Source: Phaffia rhodozyma
Taxonomy: Eukaryota > Basidiomycota > Tremellomycetes > Cystofilobasidiales > Mrakiaceae
Reading direction: 5' to 3'
NCBI GenBank assembly: GCA_014706385.1
Contig: JACGZH010000002.1
Coordinates: forward strand, 2,046,001 to 2,110,000
Length of the DNA stretch: 64,000 nucleotides
Shown here: in pieces, positions 21,901 to 33,870 of the stretch
Layout: each line of letters starts with the position of its first letter
How positions within the stretch are numbered: the stretch's first letter is position 1
Position numbers and translations under genes: made by a program
Notes under the pieces: model-generated
Told to the model about the DNA's origin: nothing
Database searches by the model: none
What the model saw: the letters and a program-made list of their open reading frames with translations, nothing else

Positions 21901-24830
21901 TACTTGTATCTAAGCGGTTCCGAGGCGGACGCGGAGGCTGGACCCGGTTTTGGTTTTGTACTTGAAGAACTTGAGGCAGGTAGCTTTCTGACGGCGGAAG
22001 GTGCTGATGTCGAGGCAGCTCCCACAGCAGGTTTCTTTGCCTGTAGTGGGTGAAAAAGACCAAACAGAGAGACGTAAGTAGTCTCATTCGAAATTTCAGA
22101 GTTCTTCTACTCTCTCGCGATGAAGAACAGGAATACGACGGATTGAACGAACTGCCAATAACCTAGCGGGTGGCTTCCGAATGGGAGCAGTCCGAGGTGG
22201 TGGTGGTGGATCTTCAGATCCAAATCCATTAGGATTCGATTCCGGGAACTCACCACCAAATCCAGAGCTTCTATCGACTGGAGCTGGAGGTGGCCGAGAT
22301 TCATCTTCTGCTGGATTGGCTGTCGCTTTTGAAGCAACTGCAGGTTTTGGTCTGGCTGCTACGGGCTAAAATTGATTGACAAGGCCGCATGTAAGTTTGG
22401 ACTTGCGCACGCTGCTGCATCTCAGGATAAGTGTGCCGTACCTTTTTTATCGGCGCTGGTGCAGCCGCAGGACCAGTTGACCCACCACTTTTTGTGCCAC
22501 TGCCTTTAGCCGGCATTCCACCAACTTTAAACTTGATCTGCGCCTTCTCGAACGCTTCTTTGACTTTTGTTTTTCTCGAGTCGTCCAGAGTTTCCAACAC
22601 TGGACCAAATGCTCGCTCTCCTAAGATCTTCATCATTAGTCCCAATGCCTCCGCTGCTGCCGCTCGGACGGGCTCCAATGAGTCTCCCGTACAGGGAACG
22701 ATAGAATCGCACAGTGGTTTGATATCATTTTTCGAAGGTGATTCTCGAGTTTCCTTGAGCACTCGACAGAAAAATTTAAGGGTCCCTTCTTTCACCTGAG
22801 GGTTCTTTGATTTCAACGCAGTGACAACATCTTCGGTAATATCCGGAAGGGATACCTAGTTTTGCACAACAGAAGCAGATCATTCATTTAGTCTTTTCGT
22901 GTTCAAGGACAGACCTTCGATATGAAATCAAAGAACTGGTAGAAAGAAATCAGAAGAAAGTTAAATTTGAAAAAAACAAAAAAAAACATACAGTGGTAGA
23001 GATGGCATACAAAGCGTTTCCTAGAGCATCCGCAACCGTGGCTTTCCTCTCTTTGAGCCTTTCCATAATAGGTGTCATCACTGCAGCCTTATACTTTGCA
23101 AAGTTTTTCTCCAGTCCTGTAGCCAATGCCTCGATCACGTTTGCAGCGGCGATGACTACATTGATGTTTGCGTCCGCCATTCTTTTTCCAAGCGCGGCCA
23201 CCACCGATTCAAAGTTCCCATCCTCGATCGTGGAATTTGTTTTGAGTACATGGAGAAATGTCTGACAGGTTTCCAATCGATCCTTCCATTTGGTTGAGGC
23301 TATTGCTTCGTGGAAGTCTGAAGGTAGTTTGGCGAGTGCATCAACCGGAGGAGGTTTATCGGGTACAAGGCCTAGATCATCTCCGCCATCCTCCTCCCCG
23401 TCGTCTCCACCAGCGCCATTGGCAGAATCCATCTCTTTGGTCTGCTGTTCGCGTTGCTGTCTTCGAGTAAGACGTGAAGGTATTCCAGATCCACCAGGCG
23501 CGAGAGAATTAAAAGAGTCGGTCAATTCTTGAATTTGGATTGGTTTAAGCTCTTGTAAGAAAGGAGTTAGCGTTGCGCCAAGGAAGAGATAGAGCTGCTG
23601 GGTAAGCAGAGTACCCTAGAAGTTGCGATGAAAGAAAAAGAAAGAAACAATAGCCCTGTCAGCTAGATTCCACAGAGCAGAACCTGGAGCAAGCTGGCGC
23701 CTACCTCCGATCTGACAATTTTATCAGTATGACCAAAGATTTTTGTCAGAGATTTCAAAAGTGGTTTAGGGTTCCCCAGCGTTTTGATGCCGTACGCACT
23801 AGAGAAAAATGATCTGTCAGCTGAGAAAGAGAAACATGTGAAGATCGTGAACGAATGAAGGCGACTCACGTCACAATCTCTTTCAGACAATTCACACTCG
23901 TTTGAACGATTTTGGGTTGCTTAGCTTCTAGACCTTTCAACACATCCATCTGTGGGCGACCACCGAGCATGACGAGGCGCCGAGATGAGTACATGCGCAT
24001 GAAAGATTGTCGTCTATATGTCAGTCTTGTACTCACAACCACACCCTCTCCCGTATTTTCAACTTCAATCCAAACGAGTGCCAATTCGATAGCTTTCATC
24101 TTCATACTTGCTCTGGCTGACCCGAAGCATTTGTCTATGACCGATGGAAATATGTCTGCTCTCAATCTAGGCGACATTTGTTCAACGCGTTATTTAACCT
24201 GATCAATTGATAGAGGTGAATTATGAGTCGAACATCATGCTAACCTTGCGCTGTTCTCTCCACTCTCTCGAACCAACGTTGACAGAGCTTCGACACCTTT
24301 CTCCTGAGCAACGACATTGGAGTCTGTGGCCCATTTCTTCAATAGATCAGGATCTCTGATAGATAGCACGGACAAAGGAAAGAAACCATATGGTTTTTAG
24401 TAGGAGATGCTTAGGATCCCTCAAGGTCTCAAGAACCAATACTCACGAAAGGTATATTCGAAAAAATGGGTCTTCGTCCGAAGTAGTGAGACCAAATTTG
24501 GAGGTCAGATCGGTATATGCAGACAGACGAGCTTTCCAGTTCTATATAGTTCCCCATTCAGGTAAGGCAATGCTTGTGTCAGTGAGACTGGATCCTATGA
24601 TGATATCAATTGGTGATCCCTGACAATACATCAAGGATAGCATCACAAACATGGGCCTCTAGGATCATGAAGCTCGGAATTTCAATCTCCTATTTGGTAC
24701 AAGCACCACTGATGTGTGTCTTGCTTGAATTACAACAAGAACTGATGAGAAAGACACAAACCTTGTGAACGCTCCGTTCAGGGAGCGCGATCGTTGTGAA
24801 ATCCTCCTCGGGTGGGGGTGCTCCGTCCAT
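15936..24830 (-). CDS. XMAP215/Stu2/Alp14-family microtubule polymerase with five TOG domains
   Basis: A gene of about 8.9 kb with around 20 exons and a product of more than 2,000 aa. It starts at 24830 (MDGAPPPEEDFTTIALPERS). Five TOG arrays of HEAT repeats can be read in order: TOG1 (NWKARLSAYTDLTSKF, about 24.55-23.6 kb), TOG2 (STKWKDRLETCQTFLHVLK, 23.3-22.5 kb), TOG3 (ANWKARLEGTEKMTAWL, 21.9-21.1 kb), TOG4 (ANWKSRKEGAETLLGIL, 20.85-20.1 kb) and TOG5 (about 19.65-18.8 kb). Basic Ser/Pro linkers separate them. A Pro/Ser-rich region and a helical C-terminal domain follow (SVEGLKKVQKLFESP; IRDEIEQEMKDIVQAVV). The last exon ends SSATSSGNLPDEP. Family knowledge: TOG domains capture tubulin and speed plus-end growth at spindle poles and kinetochores. 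Budding-yeast Stu2 has two TOGs. Five match the metazoan XMAP215 layout. Confidence 0.9.
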
Positions 24831-25214
24831 CTGATCGACTCGTGATTGTCGATTTTCTGACCGGCTTTACAATGAACTTTGGAACCTAAAAGATGTTCTT
24901 AGTTTTCTGTCCTACTAAACACGTGTGGGTATACGACCAGAGCTCCTGATGATGGATATAAAGAGTCAAGACTTGACCAAGACGAGCTTTCACATTCTCT
25001 TTGTTTTCGTTGTTGATCTTCCTGGACTGACCGGAGGATGGTTACAGCGCTTACCTCTACGTAAGGTTTTTTTGAAAGTTACTTGAACATTTACCCATAT
25101 CCTAAAATAATCAGCCGCGCGCAACTCATTCTAAAAAAGTCGAAACTCGTAGACAAAATCCAGTTGGACATCTCATTCGTTCACTCTCAATCTCTTTCGA
25201 TCTATTGAAAAGTG
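24831..25214. promoter_or_regulatory. Divergent promoter, XMAP215 / FAD oxidase
   Basis: A 384-bp gap between two divergent starts that must hold both promoters. I see no repeat or strong TATA box. A CACGTG-like word lies near 24920 (aacacgtgtgg). Confidence 0.4.
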
Positions 25215-27381
25215 ATGTCGGACGCAAAGAAGAAAATCCTCATTGTCGGCTCAGGCATCTTCGGTGTCTCCACCGCTCTTGCCTTCTTGAAAGAGGGTGG
25301 ATATGACGTCCAAATCATCGATAGGGTAAGTCCGATAATCGGCCGTTCTTCCCCACACGATCATTCCTACCTTTTCTTTCTACCCCTGTGTTTTCTATTC
25401 GGTCTACAGTCGATAAAGAGAGCCAGTACTCATCATACTATCGGTATCCTCTTTCTTCAACCCTTGTTTCACAGAGCAAAGTCCTGCCTGCAACTGATGC
25501 AGCCTCAACCGATTTGAACAAGGTAATAATCTTCCCACCGTGCCGCGGGTAAATCGAACATCACCTCATACGTTTGGTTGGTTTTCATTTATCGGACATA
25601 GATCATTCGCGCTGGAGATTATGCAGACATGGAATTCTCTCGTCTCTCTGTCGAGGCCATCGACGAGTGGAAGAAACCGGAGTGGGAGGGTTGCTACCAT
25701 GAGACTGGTTCGCTCAGATTTCTTCTGGTCCATGCTTTCTCTCCGAGTCAAGATATTAACCGCTGTTATCATTGATTGTCATATACACGCGCGTGCGCAA
25801 TATGCGCCTTCGCTCATATACCTCAGGAGTGGTCGTTCTATGTCCGTCCCACAATAAGGATCACTTTATCGAACAGAGCTACAAGAACCTTCTTGAACTT
25901 TCTATTCCTGCCAAGGACCTGAAGGACTCGTCGGCGATTGTCAACCATTTCCCATCCCATCTGCACCCTTATCTAAGCTCGTTCGAGGATCGAACCGGAT
26001 ACCATAACCCTTGCGGAGGGTGGGCCGAGGCCGCCCGAGCGGTTGAAGTTGGTCATAAGATGGTCAAGAATCTGGGAGGAAGAATCGATGGAGGAAAAGA
26101 ATTGAAGGAACTGATCTTGGAAGGTAAAACATGTAAGGGTGTTAGATTGGTCGGTGGGGAGGAGATTCTGGCGGACCAAGTGATCGTCGCTACTGGCGCG
26201 TGGTAAGTTGATTTTCTATCCGATTGTTCTTCCTTTTCTCGACGGAGTCGTTTTCGGCTTTTGATGCTCATATAGGTTTCTTCATCTTTCTCTTCTACTC
26301 AAACAGGACGCCTTCAATCTTCCCTTCCGCTGACTTTGGCGTATCGAGCCTCTTGACCGCTACCGGCCAATCGGTAGCTAAGTTTCAGCTGACACCCGCA
26401 GAGGTCGAAATTCACAATCAGTTCCCCGTCATTTGGGACTTTTCCTCTGGAGGATACGTTTTCCCGCCAAATCCGGAAGGAATCATCAAATGCGCCATTC
26501 ACCATGGTAGGTCGAGGTGTTTGAAGTTGGAATGTGTCATACAGTTTCTGGTATTGAAGCTGTCCCTCGATTTTGGACAGCTGGTTACATCAACCCGAGA
26601 GAAGACAAAGGTGGCGTATCCGAGCCCAGGACGGTTGTTAGTTTGCTCCCATGCACCTGCCAATCCTCTTATCATAAATATGAACATACTCTAACCGTAC
26701 TCATTCTTTCGCGCATTCTCGAAACAGAACACTCCTGGAGCTGAGGCTGGGTACATCTCCCGTAAGATGGTGGCCGCTCTTCGAGAAGCGGTCGAAAGCT
26801 TTTACCCCAAACTCTCTAGAAAGGACTTTATCGGGTATGTCTGTTTCCCTCGTCTTCTATAGCTGTTTCTAATTCACAGCCGGGCCATACGTTCTCGAGT
26901 GTCAATCCTTACTCCTTCGCTCTCTCTGTTCTCGCCAAAGAACCCGGCTTTGTTGGTACTCTGATACGGAAAATGGAGATTTTCTAGTCGATCATCATCC
27001 AAAGTATGATGGTCTGATGTTTGCCACCGGTGGAAGTGGGCACGGTTTCAAGGTGAGTTCTCGACAAAGGTTTTTCTTTTCTTTTCCGACAGTGAACTTG
27101 GAGAACGAGGGCTGACCTGATTTCCGTCTTGCATAATGCGCGATCGTGAACCAAAAAAGTTCTTCCCTGTCATTGGCAAACTCGTTCTCCAACGATATCA
27201 CAACACCCTGTCCCCTACACTCAGCTCCAGATGGTCCTTCGCCAACCGAGGTGTGTCACTTGGTCAAGACGAAAGACCTGACACGAACCGTCCGGTTCTG
27301 CACGAGCAAGATCTTATTACCGAGCTTGATTATCTCGGACCGGACAATGCGCAGGATGTCTTGTCAAAGGCAAAACTTTGA
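25215..27381 (+). CDS. FAD-dependent amine oxidase, fructosyl-amino acid / sarcosine oxidase family
   Basis: Nine exons: 25215-25325, 25475-25522, 25602-25707, 25827-26202, 26307-26506, 26581-26636, 26728-26834, 26941-27052 and 27160-27381. All phases agree and the product is 445 aa. The N-terminal Rossmann motif is ILIVGSGIFGVSTAL. DAASTDLNKIIR and YHETGVVVL follow, as in amadoriases. TRLCWYSDTENGDF supplies the Cys expected to bind FAD covalently, and GGSGHGFKFFPVIG is the C-terminal flavin motif. The protein ends SKAKL, and AKL is a PTS1 variant, so peroxisomal import is likely. The family oxidises glycated amino acids, sarcosine or pipecolate with H2O2 release. The substrate cannot be fixed from sequence. 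Confidence 0.85.
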
Positions 27382-27859
27382 AATCCTTCTGTTTGGTTCT
27401 TTTTCTTCTCAATCAACACCAATCTTCCATTAGTTTGTTCTAGAATGAACAGTCTGGTATCTAAGGAAGCCACAGTACTTCGGATATGTTATATTTTGTC
27501 TTTCTGTTTCTCTTTAGAAAATCTCATTGTGTTACGAACACTTGATAGAAGGCTTTCCAGACTTGGTCGGCCCATAAGAGAAGGGAGATAGGAGCACCAA
27601 GCGACATCTATGCGTAAAGGAGATGGAGTGACGACAACATAGCGGTAGGAAGGCAAGAAAGATGAGAACAGGCTAGGACTTGATAAGAGGTCAAAGATGC
27701 AAACGAACGACATCGGCTGAATTACAAACAGAGAAGGAACATATATGAAAATGCAGAGAATCAAAGATGAAAGAAAACCCGGACACAGAAAAGGACAACA
27801 AAAAGCAGAGGAAAGGCTAGCGGAAGAAAGAGGAAATGCAATATTCGATTGGACTGCAT
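27382..27859. other. Convergent intergenic region
   Basis: A 478-bp gap between the 3' ends of the oxidase (+) and the desaturase (-). It is purine-rich around 27740-27840. No gene or repeat was recognised. Confidence 0.4.
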
Positions 27860-29939
27860 TTAGTTCTTTCCGATCAGCGGGTCGATCTCTCCGTTCATCT
27901 CCGCCTTCATTGAACCCTGAAGCTGACCAGCACGGCTCTCCCTTCCAGGTCGGAGGGAGGGAACAGTGTGGATGATTCGGAGTCGCTCTGACGGAGGGAC
28001 GTTAAGAGTGAATCGGTCGGCCATGGTAGCCTGGGGCTGACCCATCGGGGCCTTGGGTCGAGGACCCTGAGAGTTGAGCTGAGTCTGCTGGAGTCGCTCT
28101 TCTGCGTTGGGGAGTTGTTGTCCATCGGTAGTGTATAGGTGTCGATCAGGGTTGATCTCTGAGTTTGCAAAGTCCTTCTTCAGGTGCTCGACCTCCATAC
28201 CAGCCTCGAGAATACCCACTCGCATCATAGCGAGCAAGTTGTGCGCAGCATTGGAGTGATCGTATACTCCTCCGAAGAAAGCGGCGGTAGCATCGGTTCC
28301 AATGGCACGCTTGATGAGGTGAGCACCTCCGGGGTGCTCGTCGGCGAAGGCGGAGCAATCGTGAATGTAGCCGTGGATGGCCATCAAAGGTCGGTGTTTG
28401 GATTCCTCAGTGAAGTCCTCCCAGGAAACAACAGGAAGCTTCTTGGTCTCCACAGGCCACTTCAGGTTCTGGGTCTCCTCTTCCAACTTCTTGAGCTTCA
28501 TAGTGTACTGTCCTTTAGAAATCTCGTTGGCAGGGAAAGTCTTCAAGTGAGAAGCCTGACCGATCAAAGACATTCCGTAGATGAACCACTTGGTGGGGTC
28601 GTACTGGAACCACTTGATAGCGTTTCGGTAATCCATCGGGAACTGGTGGTGGAAGTTGTGGTATCCCTCTCCGTTAGTGACAAGAGCAGTAATGAAGTGA
28701 TCCTTAGGAGTGTGCTTGTCATCGAAAGGAGAGTCTCCGAGCCAGTGGGCCAACGAGTTGACGCAGAAGGTCGAGTGATGAACGAAACACAATCGGGCAG
28801 CTCCGGCAAAGTAGAATCCTCCAGCCCAATCACCCCAAAGAAGACCAGCGACAGCGGTAGGGAATAAGAATCCCATGCCGATGATCAGGTATACGTACCA
28901 CTGCAGTTTATAATATGTACACGACCAGAAGTTAGATAAAGATTCGAAAGGGCAGTGAGAAATAAGACAGCTAAAGACGAACCTTCTGCTGGAACTTGAC
29001 CACGGGGTTTCGGGAAAGATCAGAAATATCGGCAGTTCCGATTTGACCTCGAGGCTTGATCAACATCCATCCGATATGGGAATAAAAGAAACCCTTGTGG
29101 GCGTTGTAAGGATCGAGATCGGTATCAGTGTACCTGTGGTGGGCTCGGTGGCCTCGTGACCACCACTTGATAGATCCTTCGACAGCACCGGCTCCAAAGA
29201 CAGCGAAAGCGTATTCCAAAGGTCGTGCAGCGTTGTACGATCGGTGTGCATAGAGTCGGTGGTAGCCTGCAAGACAATGAAGAGTCTGGGTTAATACAGG
29301 AAACAGTGAAGCGATATTCAACTGATGTGACCAGGATGACAAAACTCACCGGCAGTGATACTCATTCCAGTCATGAAGTAGTAGATTACACTCCAGATAG
29401 CGGTCTTGGTGTTCCATGCAGTAGTAAAGAATCCAAAGATAGCGATGGATGGGGTGACAGTGATCGCCAGGAAAGAGATCCACTGGATGTTGTGGATCAG
29501 ATTTCTCCAGGTAATCGGAGAAAGAGTCTACAAAGAAAAGAAAAGGATACCAAGTCTGTTCAGAAACAAGCGAGAGTACACAGACAGCATGAAGGACAAA
29601 GCCAGTATAGGATGGTCACGCACCTTCTGCTTATCCAACATAGCCTGGACATAGTTGTCCTGGATGTACAAATCCGTAGGCTCCGAAGGAGTCTTTGGCT
29701 CAGCCAAAGTAGGGAGTTTGATATCTAAATTGGGGATCAAGGCGGTGCTTGTCAGTCACGTTCTCGCCACATCTCGGCCATGTTCGGCGCATAAAAAAGT
29801 GTGGAGCGGAAGATGGGCGGTAAGAAGAGGACAAACCTCCTAGCAAATTAGAAGCTTTCGACTGAGGCGAAAGCGGAGGTGAGAGAGGGGGAGACATCGA
29901 CCGAGGTCGCTGTTTCATTTCGCTCGAGACGTTAGACAT
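27860..29939 (-). CDS. OLE1: Delta-9 acyl-CoA (stearoyl-CoA) desaturase with cytochrome b5 domain
   Basis: Exons on the minus strand are 29939-29837, 29724-29624, 29527-29350, 29266-28983 and 28900-27860. Phases agree and the product is 568 aa. The three iron-binding histidine boxes are HRLYAHR (split from the preceding GMSITAG by an intron), HRAHHR in [14 protein letters not shown], and HNFHHQFP. Four hydrophobic helices flank them. A C-terminal cytochrome b5 domain contains [10 protein letters not shown], whose His is one haem ligand, and [10 protein letters not shown] for the second. Family knowledge: this ER enzyme makes palmitoleic and oleic acid from saturated acyl-CoA. The tail after the b5 domain, about 100 residues, is longer than in yeast Ole1 and low-complexity. 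Confidence 0.95.
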
Positions 29940-31082
29940 CTTTACAAGAGAATAGGGCTGGCTGGGGAAAAGGAAAGTTTGTCGGAGGGAGTGATAAGGA
30001 GAGAGAGTCGGGAAAAGGTGATCTCGTTTCTCGGTTTTTCTTTGACCAACAAAGGAAAAGAAAACGAGGGGAAAAGCAAAGGATACACCAGTGAAAAGGG
30101 AGGAAGGATGAAGGATAGATGAGTCGGAGTGGGTGGTGGACAGGGCGAGAGAGAAAGTTGAATGTTTCCTATCCTAGGACTTATATACCGAACTGGGGAA
30201 CGAAATTCCCTTGGGGATGCGCAGCAGGGTCAATCTTCCGGCGTCTGCCCCCTCCCCGGAATCACCCTTGGCGCAGGTGGATGTAATTTTTTTGATATTA
30301 TAAACTTCATAGTCTTCCTTTGTAGTCTTTCTGTTCGATTCCGTAGTTGCGTTTCCTATATCGTTTTTCTACTACCCTTCCTAATCACTTTCTTCATTTT
30401 TCCATAGTTCTTCTCTGTCATCCGGTTCTTTTTTTAATCATCAAACTATCTATTCGTTGGAGCGATCGATCGATCGAAACAGCCAGCCAATACACGCTGG
30501 GGAACGAAACTTTCAAGAAGGATGAACGTCATAAGCAGCCAGTTCCATCTCTCACTCCTCAGCCCTCTGATGCGTATTGTCCGATCTCCACTAAAGCCGG
30601 ATTGACATAGCATCTACTGCTCACACGACCGCTCCATCATGATATTTTTGCATAGTTCTTTCGATTAAAACACCTCTCAGCTTGACATTCAACCAATAGG
30701 AAATGATGGTCTGCCTAGATAACTATATCCTCGTGATAAACCATCATCCAAGCCGTAATGTTCGTTGGGGAAAGAAAATGTAAGAGCAGAGAGATACAAG
30801 TCATGCACACTCGTGAACGTGCCGGATGAATCGATGGGGGAATACATTCCGGCGATATCGGTTATTAATCTGGCCCGGCCCGGGAAGGCGAAAAAGAAAA
30901 GAAGCATGTAGAAAACCGAGGCTAATCAACTATGTTCGGAACTAGTTACACTACTCTGCAGAAGGATAGAGAACACAAGAGAAGAACCCTTTGCTTTCCG
31001 TTCATTCCGGCATAGACTCGGTGATCAACTTTCTCTCTGCCTCGGCCAAATCCATCTTCATCGCGCTCTTGTCACCGATCCC
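29940..31082. other. Long upstream region of the desaturase gene
   Basis: 1.14 kb between two tandem minus-strand genes, the longest gene-free gap in this half of the window. It should carry the OLE1 promoter plus the 3' region of the upstream RING gene. Strand asymmetry is strong: T/C-rich on the plus strand at 30300-30430. No ORF is convincing. Confidence 0.5.
30180..30187 (-). promoter_or_regulatory. TATA-like box of the desaturase gene
   Basis: The minus strand reads TATATAAG here, about 240 bases upstream of the desaturase ATG. A long 5' leader would be implied. This is by inspection only. Confidence 0.4.
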
Positions 31083-33572
31083 TCATCTTTTAGATTTCTT
31101 GCTCTTCTTTTTTCCACTCGGCTTCCCCGGGCTCGGGCTCGAGCTTGGCTGACTCGGTGGAAGGACAACCGTACCTCCACGCATCTCCCCCAACAGAGAC
31201 GGCGTCGACTGGCTAGGTGGATCCGACTGAGCTGTTTCCGTTGTCGTCGTCAGTGTGGTTGCCGATTGTCCGACAGATTCTCCCTCGGCAGCAGCAATCT
31301 TGTCCCTGGCCTCGAGGAAAAACATCAAGTCCCGCACTTGCTCCTCACCCTCCTGAACTTTTTCCTTCCAAAGCTCAATCTCTCCCTTTAGTAATTCTGC
31401 CTTGCCTTTTGCGACATACAGATTCTCCTGAAGCGCCCGGCTCATTTCTTTCTCTGCTTGGAGATCCCGTTCGAGCCGTTTGATCTTTTCTTTTTCCTTC
31501 CCACGTTCAGACTGGGAAAGGAGAACCTCGAGCTGCGAAATTCGATCTTCAAGAGATTCTTGATGAGAATGGAAATATTCCCTCTGTGCAGTCAGCTGAG
31601 AGGATAACAAATGGGAGTACTCGAGAGAGATCGCCTCCAGCTTTTCTATTGGAAGCGAGCTCGATGGATGATATGTCGTCGGCTGGGCATTCGAAGATGA
31701 TGATGATGCCGGCAGCTCGACCAAGCCTCCGGTTGACTTGTTTTGGATCAATCGATGAACGTATTCGTCCTGTTTCCGTTCCCTTTTCAATCTTGTCAGC
31801 AAGCTTGTGGAAGCGAATGAAAAGATTATGAAACCCTTCCTCTCGCGAGGAACAGCAGGATGAAGGAACGAACGGCAGCATAATTCCATACCCGCTGGGT
31901 CTCCAACTCCAGAGAATACATATGTCCTGTACGATCGTAATGCTTCTGGGCATGCTTCCCATCCGAATATCTCCCACAGCCAACCGAACCACAAATCAGA
32001 CAAATCCACAGACTTTCCCTCGTCTCGCATGACGAGCAAGATGACGGAGGTGATCCGCCGTTTTCTATGGCCGACGCTTGGGGACTTGATCTTGTCCTCG
32101 AGTAAGACACATTCGCGTTTGACGCGTTTACGTAAAGCGGCGTCTGAGAGTATCGACATACCGGACATCGAGAGTCTGCCCATTTGGAAAGCTGCCATCA
32201 GCGGATTTTTGGAGAGAGTAAGTCAGATGTTCTCGATAGCAAAAAGACTTGTAAGGTTGAGTTTTCCCAAAACTTGACTCACACAAGCACAATGAAATGA
32301 ATGTGAACAAGGAACAGTGATCAACCCTGTCACTGCGCTGTCCATCCGCTCCAGACAAACCGCACAAGTTGGCAGCTCATACGTATCCTTCAGCAACGGG
32401 TCTGTTAATGAAATACTCGGCCGTTCAGACTCGAGCATGATTGGAAATGCCGCTGTAGGCACGGCTTTTAGGTCATCGGAGGCAGAGTTTGCATCTGACG
32501 AAGCGCTGTTGGTTTGAACAGCTGAAGTCGGCTGCACGTAATGTGTGAGCACATTAAGAATAGGAACAACATGACACGTTTCCGGCTTGTGAATTCATAA
32601 CAGACACAGGCCAAAAGTTAGCTGGCTTGACAGACACGATCTAATGAGATCGCAAACTCACTTCGAGAGAGTTGAAAGGCTTTCCGTTGTACTGTCCAGA
32701 TGAAAGTGAACGGTCAAGTAAGCTTATTGTAACAATCGTAACGTCTGTGTCTCGAACACTATGCTAACCTCCTCGATGAACTCTTCTGATGCTTGCTGGC
32801 TTCTAAACTTGATGAGCCCCAAACTTCTTGCCGGTGAGACATCCCTGATCATCCGTAGACACTCCATCTCCTCTTCGACCTGTCCTACGTATGCCAAAAA
32901 GTCGGAGGGAGTCATGTAGGATGGTATGGCTAAGATAGCCACAAGTGTTGTATCGTGCGCCGTCTGAGCTATCTGCTCCTTCGACGCAGACTTCACCTCG
33001 GCCGTCACATGAGCGGACGAAGAGCAGGCCAGGGGCAAGTTTGGTCGCTCAGCAGACTGACCATCACCGGGCTTAGTTGAGGATGAATGCCGGTATAAAT
33101 GGACGACTCCGAGAGGCAAGTTTAAGGTTCCAGACTGGGAAGCGATGGGCTGAGCGGACGAACTATCTTTCTTGCCAAAAGTAAGCAGGCACGATCATTA
33201 AACAATGGCAACTCTTTATGGTACCAAAAAGAGTAGAAATACATACGCATCAATGGAACCTTCTACAGAGCTGGACGGAAAATCTACCCATTCAAGTGTA
33301 ATCGGTCCAGCTACTCTCCCAGTAGATCGCTGAGCCACGCCTTCTCTATTCTCATCGACGGTCAAGCCAGCCGGCGGAGTCTCGTTATGCTTGAATGCAA
33401 GAGCTAGCTCCCGAGGAGATGCAACGATTGACGGTGGAGGATGATGATGATCAGCAGTTGAAGATCCCTCCGAAGACAGAGAAAGAGCGATGGAATACAG
33501 AGGCGGAGGAGGCCTAGGTGAAGGAGTTGGTTGAAAGTCTTGAGCTGTAGGAAGAGAGAGTGCTTTGTCCAT
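31083..33572 (-). CDS. BRAP2/Etp1-type RING plus UBP-type zinc finger protein
   Basis: Exons on the minus strand are 33572-33247, 33162-32769, 32691-32662 (30 nt), 32585-32283, 32191-31874 and 31769-31083. Phases agree and the product is 685 aa. Domains in order: a Pro/Ser-rich N-terminus; the BRAP2-type RRM-like domain ([19 protein letters not shown], then [19 protein letters not shown] across two introns); a RING finger ([25 protein letters not shown]); a ZnF-UBP domain ([39 protein letters not shown]); a coiled coil of about 150 residues; and a Lys-rich C-terminus. Family knowledge: human BRAP2 is a Ras-responsive E3 ligase, and yeast Etp1 acts in ethanol tolerance and transporter turnover. 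The start is the weakest point, since the frame is open slightly further upstream but without an ATG. Confidence 0.85.
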
Positions 33573-33870
33573 AAGATAAGAAACAGGTGGGTCTTGAAAG
33601 AGCAAAGTGGCCACATGAACGGAAGTTGTGTTTCATGTTTCTAGAGCGGAGAAATGCTAACAACCCTAACTTATGATTGATCAAACTCTCCTCTACACCA
33701 GTTGCTGTGTGTTTATGATACTTTTTGTCTTTACCTCGCTTTAGACCGAAAGAAGCAGCCATCAATATTTTATGAAGACCTATCCTCAAACTTCGGATAC
33801 TCATCGTTCTTCTCAAAATCCATCCTTTCAAGTCTGATTTAGACCATCAAGTCCTCAAACAGGAAACAAC
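33573..33870. promoter_or_regulatory. Divergent promoter, RING gene / Argonaute
   Basis: About 300 bp separate the two divergent starts. It may also contain 5' untranslated sequence of the RING gene, because a short minus-strand ORF runs through it out of frame. No TATA box is obvious. Confidence 0.35.

Noticed and set aside
25326..26202. Apparent frame breaks in the FAD oxidase
   Set aside because: Every break coincides with a splice pair of correct phase, and the joined protein is collinear with the family.
28184..28867. 227-codon plus-strand ORF
   Set aside because: It lies wholly antisense to the last exon of the desaturase, whose histidine boxes and b5 domain fix the coding strand. Codon bias of the real gene explains the open frame.
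30689..30907. 72-codon minus-strand ORF in the OLE1 upstream region
   Set aside because: It has no motif, is short and lies in a gap expected to be regulatory; I saw no splice partner.
32101..32164. Putative intron GTATGTCGATACTCTCAG inside the RING domain
   Set aside because: Reading through gives CPVCRYSQ with the last two RING cysteines, so no intron is removed here.
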